Shown here in pieces: positions 10,453 through 20,560 of a DNA stretch of 64,000 nucleotides (position 1 is the first letter of the stretch; each line of letters starts with the position of its first letter). Made by a program: the position numbers and the translations under genes. The stretch is from the NCBI GenBank assembly GCA_027452245.1, contig DAIDGW010000044.1, positions 1-64,000 on the forward strand, written 5' to 3'. This DNA comes from Acidobacteriaceae bacterium. Its GTDB lineage: Bacteria; Acidobacteriota; Terriglobia; Terriglobales; Acidobacteriaceae. A model generated the notes under the pieces. It did no database searches and was not told the origin of the DNA. It saw nothing but the letters and a program-made list of their open reading frames with translations.

Positions 10453-11763
10453 ATGCGATACCAACTGATTGGCGTGAATCACAAAAGCGCACCGCTCGAA
10501 GTTCGCGAGCGGCTGGCGATTCCGGAATCGCGCCTGCCGGATACCTGCCGCGAACTGACGAGCTATCCAGGAATTGAAGAGGGAATGATCGTTTCCACCT
10601 GCAACCGGGTGGAAATCATTACTCATACGGCGAATGGCACGGCCGACCTGCGCGGGTTTCTGCACGATCATTTCAAACTTACGCCGGAGGAACTCGATCC
10701 GCATCTTTACGAGTTCCGCGAGAAGGATGCTGTGCGGCATGTCTTTCGGGTGGCATCGAGTCTGGACTCAATGGTCGTGGGGGAGGCCCAGATTCTGGGA
10801 CAGGTGAAAGAGGCATACGCTACTGCCCGGGCAGTGGGAGCGGTTCGGGGACAGCTTGACCAGCTCTTCAGCCGCGCATTCGCTGTGGCCAAGAGGGTCC
10901 GCACCGAGACGGCCGTCGGATCGTCTTCGGTATCCATTGCTTCGGTCGCGGTAGAACTGGCGAAGAAGATTTTCGGATCTCTACAGGGCAAGAACGTGTT
11001 TATCGTGGGCGCCGGGAAGATGAGCGAGCTGGCCGCGCGGCATCTGATGGCCCACGGCTGCGCGTCGATTTTTGTCGCCAATCGGACTTACGAACGCGCC
11101 ATTGGACTGGCGCAGCGCTTCAACGGACAGGCGATCAAGTTTGAGGATCTGTATTCCACTTGCGACCGCGCCGATATCGTCATTACTTCGACCGGGGCGC
11201 AGCATGCGATCTTCCGGCGGGAACACGGCGAGCAGTTTCTCGCCCGGCGGAAGAACCGTCCGATGTTTTTCATCGACATTGCCGTGCCGCGCGATGTTTC
11301 GCCGGAGATGGCGAAGCTCGATGGCATCTTCACTTATGACATTGACGACCTGCAGCAAGCGGTGACCAGCCATGTCGCCGACCGGCGGAAAGAAGCCGAG
11401 CTGGCTGAAGCCATCATCGCGGGCGAGGTTGAGCGCTTCGAGGCACGGCTACACACTCTGGATGTCGTGCCGACGATTGTCAGCCTGCAGGATCATCTGG
11501 AGACCATTCGACAGGCAGAGGTTGATCGTGTCCGGGGACGCATGGGACAACTCACGCCGGAGCAGGAGATTGCCATTGAAGCGCTGACCCGAGGGATCAT
11601 CAACAAAGTGATGCATACGCCGATCACGACGTTAAAGTCGGCGGCGCGCGAGTCTGAGGCGGCCACCGTGATCGATGTCGTGCGAAGACTGTTTAATCTG
11701 CAGGTCAAAGAGAAGCCTGCAGAAATCTCCACTAAAAAAGACGAAGTGGAGACCCTGCAATAA
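10453..11763 (+). CDS. hemA: Glutamyl-tRNA reductase
   Basis: The 436-residue protein catalyses NADPH-dependent reduction of glutamyl-tRNA(Glu) to glutamate-1-semialdehyde, the first committed step of C5-pathway tetrapyrrole synthesis. The N-terminal [15 protein letters not shown] motif and the catalytic Cys in VSTCNRVEI (near residue 50) are present. The [17 protein letters not shown] block (about 105-121) and the dinucleotide fold [17 protein letters not shown] (about 182-198) follow. The C-terminal dimerisation helix is intact. It starts directly after the ccsA/hemX-like stop and its TAA overlaps the hemC ATG by one base, so the three form one operon. Length is normal for the family. Confidence 0.97.
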   Translation: MRYQLIGVNHKSAPLEVRERLAIPESRLPDTCRELTSYPGIEEGMIVSTCNRVEIITHTANGTADLRGFLHDHFKLTPEELDPHLYEFREKDAVRHVFRVASSLDSMVVGEAQILGQVKEAYATARAVGAVRGQLDQLFSRAFAVAKRVRTETAVGSSSVSIASVAVELAKKIFGSLQGKNVFIVGAGKMSELAARHLMAHGCASIFVANRTYERAIGLAQRFNGQAIKFEDLYSTCDRADIVITSTGAQHAIFRREHGEQFLARRKNRPMFFIDIAVPRDVSPEMAKLDGIFTYDIDDLQQAVTSHVADRRKEAELAEAIIAGEVERFEARLHTLDVVPTIVSLQDHLETIRQAEVDRVRGRMGQLTPEQEIAIEALTRGIINKVMHTPITTLKSAARESEAATVIDVVRRLFNLQVKEKPAEISTKKDEVETLQ

Positions 11764-12695
11764 TGGCGCGTCTTCGCATCGGCTCGCGCGGCTCCCAGCT
11801 TGCTCTCTGGCAGGCCAACCACATTTCCGCCCTGTTGCGCGCCCGCGGACATGAAGTCGAAATCGAAATCATCCACACCACCGGCGACAAGATCACCGAT
11901 GTTGCGCTGGCGAAAGTCGGCACCAAGGGCATGTTCACCAAGGAGATCGAGGAAGCGCTTGCTGCCGGACGCGTCGATCTCGCCGTCCATTCGTTGAAAG
12001 ACTTGCCGACGGAACTTCCCAAGGGATTCGAAATCGCCGCGATCACCGAGCGGCAAGATCCGCGCGACGCCTTTTGTTCGCGCAGATATTCCAAGATCGA
12101 AGAGCTGCCCCAAGGCGCGCGGGTGGGCACGTCGAGTTTGCGGAGGCAAGCCCAGCTGAAGGCGATTCGTCCCGATCTTGACATTCACCCGTTGCGCGGC
12201 AATGTCGATACGCGCCTGCGCAAGCTCGAGCAGGGGGAGTTTGACGCCATCATCCTGGCTGCGGCGGGGCTGAAGCGGCTGGGGAAGACAGAGTTGATCC
12301 AGCAGATCATTCCGGCGGAAATCATGTGCCCGGCGGCGGGACAAGGCGCGCTGGGAATTGAGATCCGCGAAGGAGATGCGAAAAGCCGCGAAGTATTGCA
12401 ATTCCTTGACGACGTTGCGGCGCGCGCGGCAACGACTTGCGAGCGCGCCCTGCTGAACCGCCTGGGCGGAGGCTGCCAGGTTCCGATTGGCGCGTTTGCG
12501 GAAATCAGGAACAAGAAGCTGCATCTGGAATCGATCGTGGCCGATCCCGATGGATCGAAGCTTCTGCGTGACTCGCGCGACGGGGACGATCCAGAGAAGC
12601 TGGGAAACGATGCCGGTGCTGAGTTGCTGCGCCGCGGCGGGGATCAGATCCTTGAATCTGTCTATCACCGGGGTCTAGCGTCGACGGGCAGGTAG
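11763..12695 (+). CDS. hemC: Hydroxymethylbilane synthase (porphobilinogen deaminase)
   Basis: The 310-residue cytosolic enzyme joins four porphobilinogen units into hydroxymethylbilane. Family signatures are [14 protein letters not shown] at the N-terminus, the catalytic Asp in [12 protein letters not shown] (near residue 81), the arginine-rich [13 protein letters not shown] block (about 128-140) and the Cys in [12 protein letters not shown] (near residue 239) that binds the dipyrromethane cofactor. It overlaps hemA by one base (TAATG), which gives translational coupling. hemD and hemB are not adjacent in this window. Confidence 0.97.
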   Translation: MARLRIGSRGSQLALWQANHISALLRARGHEVEIEIIHTTGDKITDVALAKVGTKGMFTKEIEEALAAGRVDLAVHSLKDLPTELPKGFEIAAITERQDPRDAFCSRRYSKIEELPQGARVGTSSLRRQAQLKAIRPDLDIHPLRGNVDTRLRKLEQGEFDAIILAAAGLKRLGKTELIQQIIPAEIMCPAAGQGALGIEIREGDAKSREVLQFLDDVAARAATTCERALLNRLGGGCQVPIGAFAEIRNKKLHLESIVADPDGSKLLRDSRDGDDPEKLGNDAGAELLRRGGDQILESVYHRGLASTGR

Positions 12696-12779
12696 CAGAC
12701 CTGATTTAAGGCCCATCTATACAATTTCCTTCAGAGCCGCAGTCATTTTGTTAAGGCGAATCATCGCCGCCGAAATCCG

Positions 12780-12808
12780 TGCCAAGTGATGCTGGCTGCC
12801 GTTATAAT
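12780..12808 (+). promoter_or_regulatory. Candidate promoter of the PP2C gene
   Basis: A perfect TATAAT is at 12803-12808. The best -35 at 17-base spacing is weak (TGCCAA at 12780-12785). The predicted transcript would begin about 45 bases before the ATG at 12859. Confidence 0.4.
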
Positions 12809-12858
12809 GCCTGTTCCTTGATCATCCAAATGAGCATTTTTGATTCTTTCCAAAATCG

Positions 12859-13638
12859 ATGGCGGTTGGCATGACGGGCAAACCGGGCATCGAAATTGCC
12901 AATCTGAGCGATATTGGTCTGCAGCGAGGAAACAATGAGGATTCGTTTCTCTACTGGGAGCCAAAAGATGCGGAAGAAGTAAGCCGCAAAGGGCGATTGG
13001 CGGTAATCGCGGACGGCATGGGTGGCCACGAGGGCGGACAGGAGGCCAGCCGCATTGCGGTTGAAACCGTACGCGACGCCTACGAGAAGAGCTTCACCAC
13101 TGACGTCCGGGCTGTGCTGATGGAAGCTTTTCGCGCCGCTCACCAGCAGATCTGCGACTACGCGGTCCAGCATTCGGAGCTGCAGGGAATGGGCACGACC
13201 TGCACCGCGATGGCGATCGTAGGAAATGAGCTATTTTTTGCCCACGTCGGGGATTCCAGGCTGTACCTCGTCCGCGAAGGCGAAATCTCAAAGCTGACGC
13301 ACGATCATTCCTACGTTGGCAGGCTGGTCGAGACGGGTATTGTTCGCGCGGAAGAGGCGGAGACCCATCCGCAGCGTCACATTCTGACAGCAGCGCTGGG
13401 AGCGGGAAGGGAACTGGCAGCTGACGTTTCCGAAGCACCGCTTGAACTCTATGATAGCGACACGCTGATTCTTTGCACGGATGGATTGTGGGGAGTGGTG
13501 AGTGAGCAAGAACTTGCAACCTCGGCAGCCAAACGATCTCCGGAAATGGCCTGCCACGAGCTTGTCCGCCTCGCCATACAGCGTGGGGGCCCCGACAACA
13601 TCACGGTGCAGATCCTTCGCTTTCATCGACATAAGTAG
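12859..13638 (+). CDS. PP2C-type Ser/Thr protein phosphatase (Stp1-like)
   Basis: The 259-residue soluble metal-dependent phosphatase removes phosphate from Ser/Thr residues and is usually the counterpart of Hanks-type kinases. All main motifs are present: SDIGLQRGNNEDSFLYW (about 15-31), VIADGMGGHEGGQEAS (about 50-65), GTTCTAMAI, FAHVGDSRLYL (about 131-141), LTHDHSYVGRLVETG, LILCTDGLWGVV (about 201-212) and GGPDNITVQIL near the end. An ATG four codons later is an alternative start. It follows hemC by 163 bp with its own candidate promoter. No kinase gene is adjacent, but one lies at 60776-63154. Confidence 0.93.
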   Translation: MAVGMTGKPGIEIANLSDIGLQRGNNEDSFLYWEPKDAEEVSRKGRLAVIADGMGGHEGGQEASRIAVETVRDAYEKSFTTDVRAVLMEAFRAAHQQICDYAVQHSELQGMGTTCTAMAIVGNELFFAHVGDSRLYLVREGEISKLTHDHSYVGRLVETGIVRAEEAETHPQRHILTAALGAGRELAADVSEAPLELYDSDTLILCTDGLWGVVSEQELATSAAKRSPEMACHELVRLAIQRGGPDNITVQILRFHRHK

Positions 13639-13778
13639 TTCCTCAAGGCTGCGCGATGTTCCGAACAAGTGCATTGGGATGCAGGTATCTGCACACCTCC
13701 CGCCATGAAAGAAAGCATCCGTGGGCGTGCAGTAATGTCTATTAAACTAATCAACTTTGTGGAATAATCGACGCCACC

Positions 13779-14279
13779 ATGCGGATCTCGCAAAAGGGGC
13801 TTTACGCGCTGCAGTCGCTGATGATGCTGGCCCGTCACTATAAACAGGGCTCAATCAAGATTCGGGACATCGCGTACGAAGAAGACCTTCCCGAGAAATT
13901 TCTGGAATTGATTCTGCTCGAACTGAAGAACGCTCGCGTCGTCGAGAGCGTGCGGGGCGCCAAGGGCGGGTACCAATTGCGGCGAGATCCGGCTCAGATT
14001 TACATGAGCGAGATTATTCGGCTCATCGATGGCCCGCTGGCCCCGTTTGGAGATGCCGATCAACTGCGAGTTCTGATCGACAAGGATCTCCCGCATCAGG
14101 CGCTGTATCAGGTTTTTCTGGACGTGCGGGATGCGGCCGCGCGGATTCTGGACAACACGACATTGGCGGATTTAATTGTGGAGAACGGGCATCGCGGCAA
14201 AAAGCGCCAGCGAGTGTCGAAGAAGAAGGCAACCGTTTCCGTCCTCCCGGTAATTATCGGAGGGAAGCATCGTCCGTAA
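13779..14279 (+). CDS. Rrf2 family transcriptional regulator without cysteines
   Basis: The 166-residue protein begins MRISQKGLYALQSLMMLA, typical of Rrf2/IscR proteins, followed by a winged helix-turn-helix (IKIRDIAYEEDLPEKFLELI, about 27-46) and the wing VRGAKGGYQLRRDP (about 59-72). Fe-S members carry three Cys near residues 90-110; this protein contains no Cys at all, so it cannot bind a cluster in the IscR manner. A basic Lys/Arg-rich tail (about 140-152) is added after the usual end. An AATAAT at 13763-13768 may be the -10 element. The target is unknown; the porin gene downstream is 145 bp away. Confidence 0.88.
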   Translation: MRISQKGLYALQSLMMLARHYKQGSIKIRDIAYEEDLPEKFLELILLELKNARVVESVRGAKGGYQLRRDPAQIYMSEIIRLIDGPLAPFGDADQLRVLIDKDLPHQALYQVFLDVRDAAARILDNTTLADLIVENGHRGKKRQRVSKKKATVSVLPVIIGGKHRP

Positions 14280-14423
14280 GCGTGTACAGAACGTCGGGCG
14301 GGTTGCGATAACCTCGATCTCAGGCCTGAATGTAAGTTGCAGTTCCTTCCCCCCCGGTATGAATATCTCGATATCAGGAAACAAAATGATGATAATGAGA
14401 ATTGCAGGAACAAGGGCGTGCTG

Positions 14424-15737
14424 ATGCGTGCGCGAGGAGAATTGTTTGGATGCGTGGCCGCGGCTGCTCTTCTGTTCGCGTTGCCGATCCCGCAGTCGAT
14501 GCACGCGCAGGTTCCCGGGAATAACTCGGCGACGACAGGCCAGGTCGTGGCGTTAGCTGAGATCGATGCGGTGAATTCCAACCCGCCGATGGCAGTCCAG
14601 CGGGATGGGTTGTGGTTCTCGACGGACAGCGGGTCGACACAACTGCATGTGCACGGATATGCACAGCTGGACAACCGCATGTTCAGCAACAACATCCAGG
14701 GTGCAGCGCTCGACACTTTTGTGCTGCGCCGGATTCGGCCGATCTTCGAGGGAAGCCTGTTCCGTTCGGTCGATTTTCGTTTCATGCCCGACTTCGGAGA
14801 GAGCAACCCGCAAATCCAGGAATCCTACCTTGAGCTCAACACCCTGCCTTTTGCCAAGCTGCGAGTAGGGAAGTTCAAGGAGCCCATCGGCCTGGAGGTG
14901 TTGCGTTCCGATCGCGATCTGACCTTCGTGGAGCGTTCGTTGGCGTCGGACCTGGTCCCGCTCCGCTATATAGGTGCGCAACTGAGCGGCTCGGTGTTGT
15001 CGGAGTCGATAAGCTATGAAGCTGGTTATTTCAATGGAGCCAACGATGGATCCAACGGAAGCATGACCTGGCTCGCCGGGAACGAGGGGGCAGGCAGAGT
15101 TTTTGTGAGACCTTTCGCCGGCTCATATCTGACTTCGCTTCAACATTTCGGAATCGGCATCGCGGGTTCAGCTGGAAACCAGCGCGGCCCGATCGCAGGA
15201 CTGAAAACAGTGGGGCAGAGTTCGTTTTTCACGTATTCTTCGGCCACTCAGGCGGCGGGCGGCCATAACCGGATTGCCCCCCAGGCTTATTTCTATGCTG
15301 GTGCGGCCGGAGCTATGTTCGAATACGTCAGCTCGTCTCAGGGCGTGATCAATGCGGGCCGCTTTGGGCAGATTCGCAACGATGCCTGGCAGATTGCCGG
15401 CTCTTATGTCGTGACCGGAGAAAAGAATACTTATGGCGGCGTACGCGTGCGCAGTTCGTTTGACCCCAGGCGCGGATTTAGCCATCTGGGCGCATTGGAA
15501 ATCGCGGTGCGCAGCAGTCAGTTGCGAATTAATGGCAACGCCTTTCCGGTGTTCGCCAGTCCGGAGTCAAGCCCACAGCAAGCTCACGAATATGGCATAG
15601 GCATGAATTGGTATTTGAACAACGTGGTCAAACTGGTCAGTAACTTCGAACACACGACATTCGGGAAGGCGCCGACTGCGGCCAGAGTTTTTGAGGCCGA
15701 GAATGTCCTGGTAAGCCGGCTGCAACTGGCCTTCTAA
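14424..15737 (+). CDS. Porin O/P-like outer-membrane beta-barrel
   Basis: The protein has about 437 residues. The start at 14424 was chosen because it places a normal signal peptide at the N-terminus (about 1-30, ending MHAQ). The mature part shows the alternating pattern of a beta-barrel and the phosphate-selective porin O/P signature: YAQLDNRMFS (about 80-89), RRIRPIFEGSLFRSVDFRFM (about 105-124), SYLELNTLPFAKLRVGKFKE (about 137-156) and FVERSLASDLVPLRYIG. It ends with Phe, as barrels inserted by BamA normally do. Family members pass phosphate or polyphosphate, but substrate cannot be read from the sequence. The phosphate genes of this window lie 25-35 kb away. Confidence 0.85.
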   Translation: MRARGELFGCVAAAALLFALPIPQSMHAQVPGNNSATTGQVVALAEIDAVNSNPPMAVQRDGLWFSTDSGSTQLHVHGYAQLDNRMFSNNIQGAALDTFVLRRIRPIFEGSLFRSVDFRFMPDFGESNPQIQESYLELNTLPFAKLRVGKFKEPIGLEVLRSDRDLTFVERSLASDLVPLRYIGAQLSGSVLSESISYEAGYFNGANDGSNGSMTWLAGNEGAGRVFVRPFAGSYLTSLQHFGIGIAGSAGNQRGPIAGLKTVGQSSFFTYSSATQAAGGHNRIAPQAYFYAGAAGAMFEYVSSSQGVINAGRFGQIRNDAWQIAGSYVVTGEKNTYGGVRVRSSFDPRRGFSHLGALEIAVRSSQLRINGNAFPVFASPESSPQQAHEYGIGMNWYLNNVVKLVSNFEHTTFGKAPTAARVFEAENVLVSRLQLAF

Positions 15738-15910
15738 GCAGCGAACAAAACATAATAAGCAAAGCGCCACCGACCCAGAGCCCATCTGGAGCCCTACGGC
15801 AGCGCTGCTACGGACAGAGCCCAAATTGCATGAAGAAAGTATAGAAACATCGGTGCACTGATTCTAGTGCATAACGATGTACTCAGAAGTGCATGGCAGT
15901 TTCCAGAATG

Positions 15911-17485
15911 TTATTGATGATCTGGATTCTTTGCATTTTCCGCGGCCGAGCCCTTTTCAGGACGCAGTAACGGGAACAGGATTACGTCGCGTATGGTGTG
16001 CGAATCGGTGAGCAACATGCACACGCGGTCGACGCCGATGCCGACCCCACCCGCCGGTGGCATGCCGTAGGAGAGCGCGCGGATGTAGTCTTCGTCCATC
16101 TGGTGGGCTTCTTCGTCGCCGCGCTCGCGCTCTTTTAACTGGGCTTCGAAGCGACGGCGCTGATCCTCGGGGTCGTTGAGTTCGCTGAATCCGTTGGAAA
16201 TCTCCATCTGTCCAGCGAAGATTTCGAAGCGCTCCGTCCAATCTGGCTCGTCCGGCTTCTGCTTTGAAAGCGGAGAAACGGCAGTCGGGAATTCGTAGAT
16301 GATCGTCGGCTGGGTAAGGTGTTCCTCGGCAACCGATTCGAACAAGGATGCGATTGTTTTTCCGGCAGGTTCGTTGGGATCGTAGGCCATGTGCGAGTGA
16401 GCCGCATTGAAACGGGTCACGAGCGCTTTGATCCGATCCGGCGAGGAAAAGTCGGACATCTCCGGCTTGGCACCGGCTTTCTCGGGCCAGAACTTCAGGA
16501 TGGCCTCGCGCATGGTGAAGCGCTGCCAGTTCGACCAGTCGAGCTCGTGGACAGTGTCTTTGCCGTCTTCGCTTACGGTCCACTTCGATATCGGGCTGCC
16601 GTTTACTGCCTTGGCCGCCTCGGTGATGGCCTCCTGCGTGAGATTCATGATGCCCTGATAGTCCGTGTAAGCCTGATACGCCTCAAGCATGGTGAACTCG
16701 GGATTCCAGCGCCATCCCAAACCTTCGTTGCGGAAATTGCGGTTGATCTCATAAACGCGATCCAGGCCGCCCACAACCAGGCGCTTCAAATAGAGCTCCG
16801 GCGCGATGCGGAGATAGAGATCCATGTCGAGCGTATTGTGATGGGTCACAAAGGGACGCGCGACCGCTCCTCCGGCGATGGGCTGCATCATCGGAGTTTC
16901 CACTTCGACGAAGTTGTGAGAATCGAATGTGCGGCGCAACGATTGCACCAGGCGGCTGCGCTTGAGGAACACGTCGCGGACTTCCGGATTGACCACCAGA
17001 TCGACGTAGCGCTGGCGGTAGCGCAACTCGACGTCGGTGAGGCCGTGCCATTTTTCGGGAAGCGGGCGAAGATCTTTGCTGAGGAATGTGATGCTCTCAA
17101 CGTGCACACTAAGTTCGCCGGTGCGCGTGCGGAAGAGATATCCGCTGACGCCAATGTGGTCGCCCAGATCAAGCAGCTTGAAGAGGTCCCATCCCTGTTC
17201 GCCGACGGCATCTTTCTTGATGTAGATCTGCAATTTCTGTCCACCCTGCTGCAGGTGGCTGAAGCTGGCTTTGCCCATCAGACGGATGGCGACAATCCTT
17301 CCAGCCACACGCACGTTGACGCGCGCGCTTTCGAGTTCCTCGCCGGTTTTCGGGGAATAGTCCGTAACGATCTGCGGGAGGGTGTGGGTGAATTCGTATT
17401 TAGTGGGATACGTGCGTTGTCCCAAGGCTTCAATCTGTTGAAGCTTCTGGCGCCGTAGTTCGTAGATTTCTTCGTCGAGTGCCAC
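15911..17485 (-). CDS. lysS: Lysyl-tRNA synthetase, class II
   Basis: The 524-residue cytosolic enzyme charges tRNA(Lys). The GTG start has GAGGAC about five bases upstream. The N-terminal OB-fold anticodon-binding domain spans about residues 55-165. The class II core follows with motif 2 (FRNEGLGWRWNPEFTMLEAY, near 250-270) and motif 3 (GVGIGVDRVCMLLTDS, near 475-490). Between them lies an insertion larger than in Escherichia coli (about 290-400, with the TVSEDGKDTVHELDW stretch), as is common in Acidobacteriota. It is transcribed apart from its neighbours. Confidence 0.97.
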   Translation of the reverse strand: MALDEEIYELRRQKLQQIEALGQRTYPTKYEFTHTLPQIVTDYSPKTGEELESARVNVRVAGRIVAIRLMGKASFSHLQQGGQKLQIYIKKDAVGEQGWDLFKLLDLGDHIGVSGYLFRTRTGELSVHVESITFLSKDLRPLPEKWHGLTDVELRYRQRYVDLVVNPEVRDVFLKRSRLVQSLRRTFDSHNFVEVETPMMQPIAGGAVARPFVTHHNTLDMDLYLRIAPELYLKRLVVGGLDRVYEINRNFRNEGLGWRWNPEFTMLEAYQAYTDYQGIMNLTQEAITEAAKAVNGSPISKWTVSEDGKDTVHELDWSNWQRFTMREAILKFWPEKAGAKPEMSDFSSPDRIKALVTRFNAAHSHMAYDPNEPAGKTIASLFESVAEEHLTQPTIIYEFPTAVSPLSKQKPDEPDWTERFEIFAGQMEISNGFSELNDPEDQRRRFEAQLKERERGDEEAHQMDEDYIRALSYGMPPAGGVGIGVDRVCMLLTDSHTIRDVILFPLLRPEKGSAAENAKNPDHQ

Positions 17486-17609
17486 GTTTGTCCTCTAGCA
17501 GGAATTGCGCTGTTTCTGCGCAGAGCAGGATGAAGGCCGAAACCGGATTATAACAATGCAGGCGTGGGGAGAGGAGATGGCTCTGCCTGTTTGAGGTAGG
17601 ACCGGGCGG

Positions 17610-19472
17610 TCAGCGTTTTACCCAGATTTCAGGAGTGCTGCGCTGAAAGTTAGAGACGATGTGAGGCGTGATAATGACCAGCAATTCGTCGTCGTTCTCC
17701 TGCTTGGTATTGGTCGTCATGATCTGATTGAGGCCAGGAATAAAGCCGAGTCCGGGGATCCCGCTCATGGAGTACTGGTCGGATTTTGAAATCATTCCGG
17801 CGACGAAAGCCGGCTCGCCATCCTGGAGCGTAATGCTGCCCTTATATTCCCGATTGGAGATGATTGGAATCCCATTGTTGTCTTGCCCGGTTAAGGAACG
17901 CACCTCCATGTCGAGTTGCACGCTGACGTCATCCTCATGAATGACGGGTTTTGTTTTCAGAATCAGGCCGAGGTCTTCGTAGCTTACGGACGGGAATGGC
18001 GCGACGTAACTCTGATTGCCGAGGACCTGCGCAATTTGCGGAGCATTGAAGATCGGGGCATAGGAGCCGTTTAAGACTGGATACTTGGTTCCGAGATGGA
18101 AAGTGGTCTCAACCCCTTGCCCGGCGCGCATCGTGACGTGGTCTATGGTACGGGACCAGGATTCGTTGACGGAAAGCGCGCCGGCCAGTTGATCGAGGCT
18201 CAATCCCATAAAGGTGAGTCCGCCGCCGAAGGTCGCCAGAGGCTGGCTGAAGATGGAGTTCTGTTGTCCGGTTAATTGCGCAAGCAGCGCCGAAATTGAA
18301 GAACTGCCGGCTTGATTGATTCCACCGGATGAGATCAGTTGATTGATAAGGTTCTGGATATTCTGGCCGCCAAGTCCGGCAAGTCCAGCGAGTGCTGCTG
18401 CAGGAATGTTGTACAGGTTGAAGGTGTTCGGAATGTGCAGACCGATGTTCTGAGCTAATTGGTGATCGATTTGATAGACCTTGATGTCGAACATGACCTG
18501 CGGCTTGGGGGCGATGCGCAATTGCTCCACAAGCTTGTTGCAAGCGTCCATGATGGATTGTGGTGCGCGCACCTCAACCGTGTCAGCCGTCTGGCCAGAA
18601 TTGACGTAACGCAGGTCAAACATGTTTCGCAGGGTGAGAACAAACTCCGTGGCCTCCTGGGGAGTTGAGTGAGTTGGAAGAATAAAGGTGCGCAGCACCA
18701 TACGATCGAACTGCTTGTGATTCTGGGCCGTGTCGGCCGCCACCAGAAACTGACGCGGGGCTAAAGGCGTCCACATCGTCTTGGTGACAGCGCAGGCGAG
18801 GCGCAGGGCGGTGGTGAAATCCACATCGCTGATGTAGAAACGGGCCGGCTTCGAAGGTACGGACTCGTCAAACTCCGCAGTCAAGCCGTATGCGGTGGCG
18901 AGCTCAGTGAAGAGTCCTTTCACGTCCCCCTGATAGTGAAACGTCGCCAGATCGTTCCCAGACTGAAGATGGATCTCGCCGGAATCGTAGACGGAGGTCG
19001 GAGGAAAGAACGAGTCCAACGGAGCGGGTGGTGGCGATGCTTCCTGCAAGCGATCGCGCGCATACTGATCATCGGGGTCCAGTTGGAGGGCGGCGCGGAA
19101 TTCCTCAGCCGCTTTGTCGTGCTGCTTGGACAACAGCAGCGCGTCACCGCGTTGCACATGCTGAAAGACCAACTCCTGCGTGAGGGTCTCGCGAGCGGTT
19201 AAATACTGGGGATTTTGCGGGTCGAGACGGGAGGCGGCATCGAACTGCTTGAGGGCTTCTTCCAGTTGATGATCTTGCGCCAGCTTTTTGGCCAGAGAGA
19301 AATCGCGACGGGCCTGCTTGAGATCTTTTTTCGAGGTGATGCAGTTCACCCCGCCGGGAACGCCGTTGCCGCAGGTGACTGGCGGAAGCATGGCAGATTC
19401 GTCCGGTCCCGTCGCGTAAGACGGTGCCGCGCACAAGAATCCTGTCAGTAAGACGAGAAGGGCGCCCCGCAT
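17610..19472 (-). CDS. Secretin-domain protein with N-terminal TPRs
   Basis: The 620-residue protein has a signal peptide (about 1-20). Residues 50-140 form two or three TPR units (LEEALKQFDAASRLDPQNPQ; DKAAEEFRAALQLDPDDQYA). A Pro-rich linker and secretin N-type domains follow (about 170-330). The C-terminal secretin barrel (about 430-600) has VPFPSVSYEDLGLILKTKP-like and GIPGLGFIPGLNQIM segments and ends with ELLVIITPHIV. Secretins form outer-membrane channels for type II secretion, type IV pili or Tad pili. The TPR plus secretin fusion may let the protein do its own pilotin-like job. No gsp or pil genes are adjacent; the Tad genes at 55.6-58.7 kb are the nearest possible partners. The exact system is uncertain. 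Confidence 0.88.
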   Translation of the reverse strand: MRGALLVLLTGFLCAAPSYATGPDESAMLPPVTCGNGVPGGVNCITSKKDLKQARRDFSLAKKLAQDHQLEEALKQFDAASRLDPQNPQYLTARETLTQELVFQHVQRGDALLLSKQHDKAAEEFRAALQLDPDDQYARDRLQEASPPPAPLDSFFPPTSVYDSGEIHLQSGNDLATFHYQGDVKGLFTELATAYGLTAEFDESVPSKPARFYISDVDFTTALRLACAVTKTMWTPLAPRQFLVAADTAQNHKQFDRMVLRTFILPTHSTPQEATEFVLTLRNMFDLRYVNSGQTADTVEVRAPQSIMDACNKLVEQLRIAPKPQVMFDIKVYQIDHQLAQNIGLHIPNTFNLYNIPAAALAGLAGLGGQNIQNLINQLISSGGINQAGSSSISALLAQLTGQQNSIFSQPLATFGGGLTFMGLSLDQLAGALSVNESWSRTIDHVTMRAGQGVETTFHLGTKYPVLNGSYAPIFNAPQIAQVLGNQSYVAPFPSVSYEDLGLILKTKPVIHEDDVSVQLDMEVRSLTGQDNNGIPIISNREYKGSITLQDGEPAFVAGMISKSDQYSMSGIPGLGFIPGLNQIMTTNTKQENDDELLVIITPHIVSNFQRSTPEIWVKR

Positions 19473-19622
19473 CGCTTTTGATTTTAACCTGCTACCGGAT
19501 CAGTTTGGAGGCGGCTAGTGGACCTAGTACCTTCGAGTGCGGCGGCAGGATTCCAAACGCAGAAAGAACGAGCAAGGAAGGCATTCTTGCACGAGGAGGA
19601 ATCTGGGCTCGTAGCGTTGGTC

Positions 19623-20420
19623 TTAATCTCCGGAGAGCATGAGCGGTTCGATCGAGCGCGCCTTTCCCGTGCTCTCATCGCACTCGATCACCACGGCACA
19701 GAAACGGACGTCCCCGGTTGCCGGCTCAAACCGGATCGGCATATTGGTAAGAAATCGCTCCACGATCAGCTCTTTTTTTACCCCGATCACGCTATCGTAG
19801 GGACCCGTCATCCCGACGTCGGTGATGTAGGCAGTTCCGTTGGGAAGGACGCGCCCGTCGGCAGTTGGCACATGCGTATGTGTACCCAGGACGGCGGTGA
19901 CGCGGCCATCGAGATACCATCCCAGGGCAACTTTCTCGGAGGTCGCTTCCGCGTGGATATCGACGAAGACCAGGCGGGCCGTGATTTTTTTCAGAAGATC
20001 GTCTGCAGTCCGGAAGGGATCATCGTTGGACGCCATGAAGACACGCCCTTGCAGGTTGATGACCGCGTACGCTGTATCCCCTTTTTTGCCTTCGTAGAGG
20101 CCAGAACCGGGCATGTTCGGGGGATAGTTGGCCGGACGCAAAATGCGCTTTGCCGGCCCGTGGCCGTTCGTCTCGCCAAGCTGCATGTAGTCGATGAGTT
20201 CGCGCTTGTCCCAGACGTGATTGCCGGTCGTGATCACGTCGATATTCAGATCAAAAAGTTCTTCGGCGAGCGCGGGAGTGATTCCGAATCCGGCAGCAGC
20301 GTTCTCTCCGTTGGCGATAATGAGGTCGATATTTTTCTCGCGAACAAGGCGTGGCAGACGGTCTTTGACGATGGTGCGTCCCGGCCGGCCAAAAATGTCG
20401 CCAATGAAGAGAACTCGCAT
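19623..20420 (-). CDS. ymdB: YmdB-type cyclic-nucleotide phosphodiesterase
   Basis: The 265-residue metallophosphoesterase (TIGR00282 family) has the binuclear metal motifs GDIFGRPGR (about 7-15), NGENAAAGFGI (about 37-47), TTGNHVWDKRE (about 65-75), DIHAEATSEK (about 155-164) and GTHTHVPTAD (about 180-189). The Bacillus homologue YmdB hydrolyses 2',3'-cyclic nucleotides and influences biofilm and motility decisions. Length is normal. It lies 150 bp downstream of a separate secretin gene on the same strand orientation, with no shared operon evident. The TIGR00282 family is usually linked to rny; rny is not in this window. Confidence 0.92.
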   Translation of the reverse strand: MRVLFIGDIFGRPGRTIVKDRLPRLVREKNIDLIIANGENAAAGFGITPALAEELFDLNIDVITTGNHVWDKRELIDYMQLGETNGHGPAKRILRPANYPPNMPGSGLYEGKKGDTAYAVINLQGRVFMASNDDPFRTADDLLKKITARLVFVDIHAEATSEKVALGWYLDGRVTAVLGTHTHVPTADGRVLPNGTAYITDVGMTGPYDSVIGVKKELIVERFLTNMPIRFEPATGDVRFCAVVIECDESTGKARSIEPLMLSGD

Positions 20421-20560
20421 GAATGTCTCAGAGAGCTAAAGTGACAAATTTCGATAGTACCACGCGGAATTGAGCTGCCTTGGGAGGCGATGTTGCCCGG
20501 TCTTCACAAACGTCCCAGAGACGAGAGTGAGCCAAGCCGGTGCTTGCGAAGAGGGCGCAA

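Noticed and set aside
16319-17458. Long open frame (379 codons) antisense to lysS
   Set aside because: Mirror of a well-supported gene; codon pattern follows the complement of lysS and no motif is present.
19518-20444. Long open frame antisense to ymdB
   Set aside because: Covers a conserved metallophosphoesterase on the other strand and shows no independent signature.
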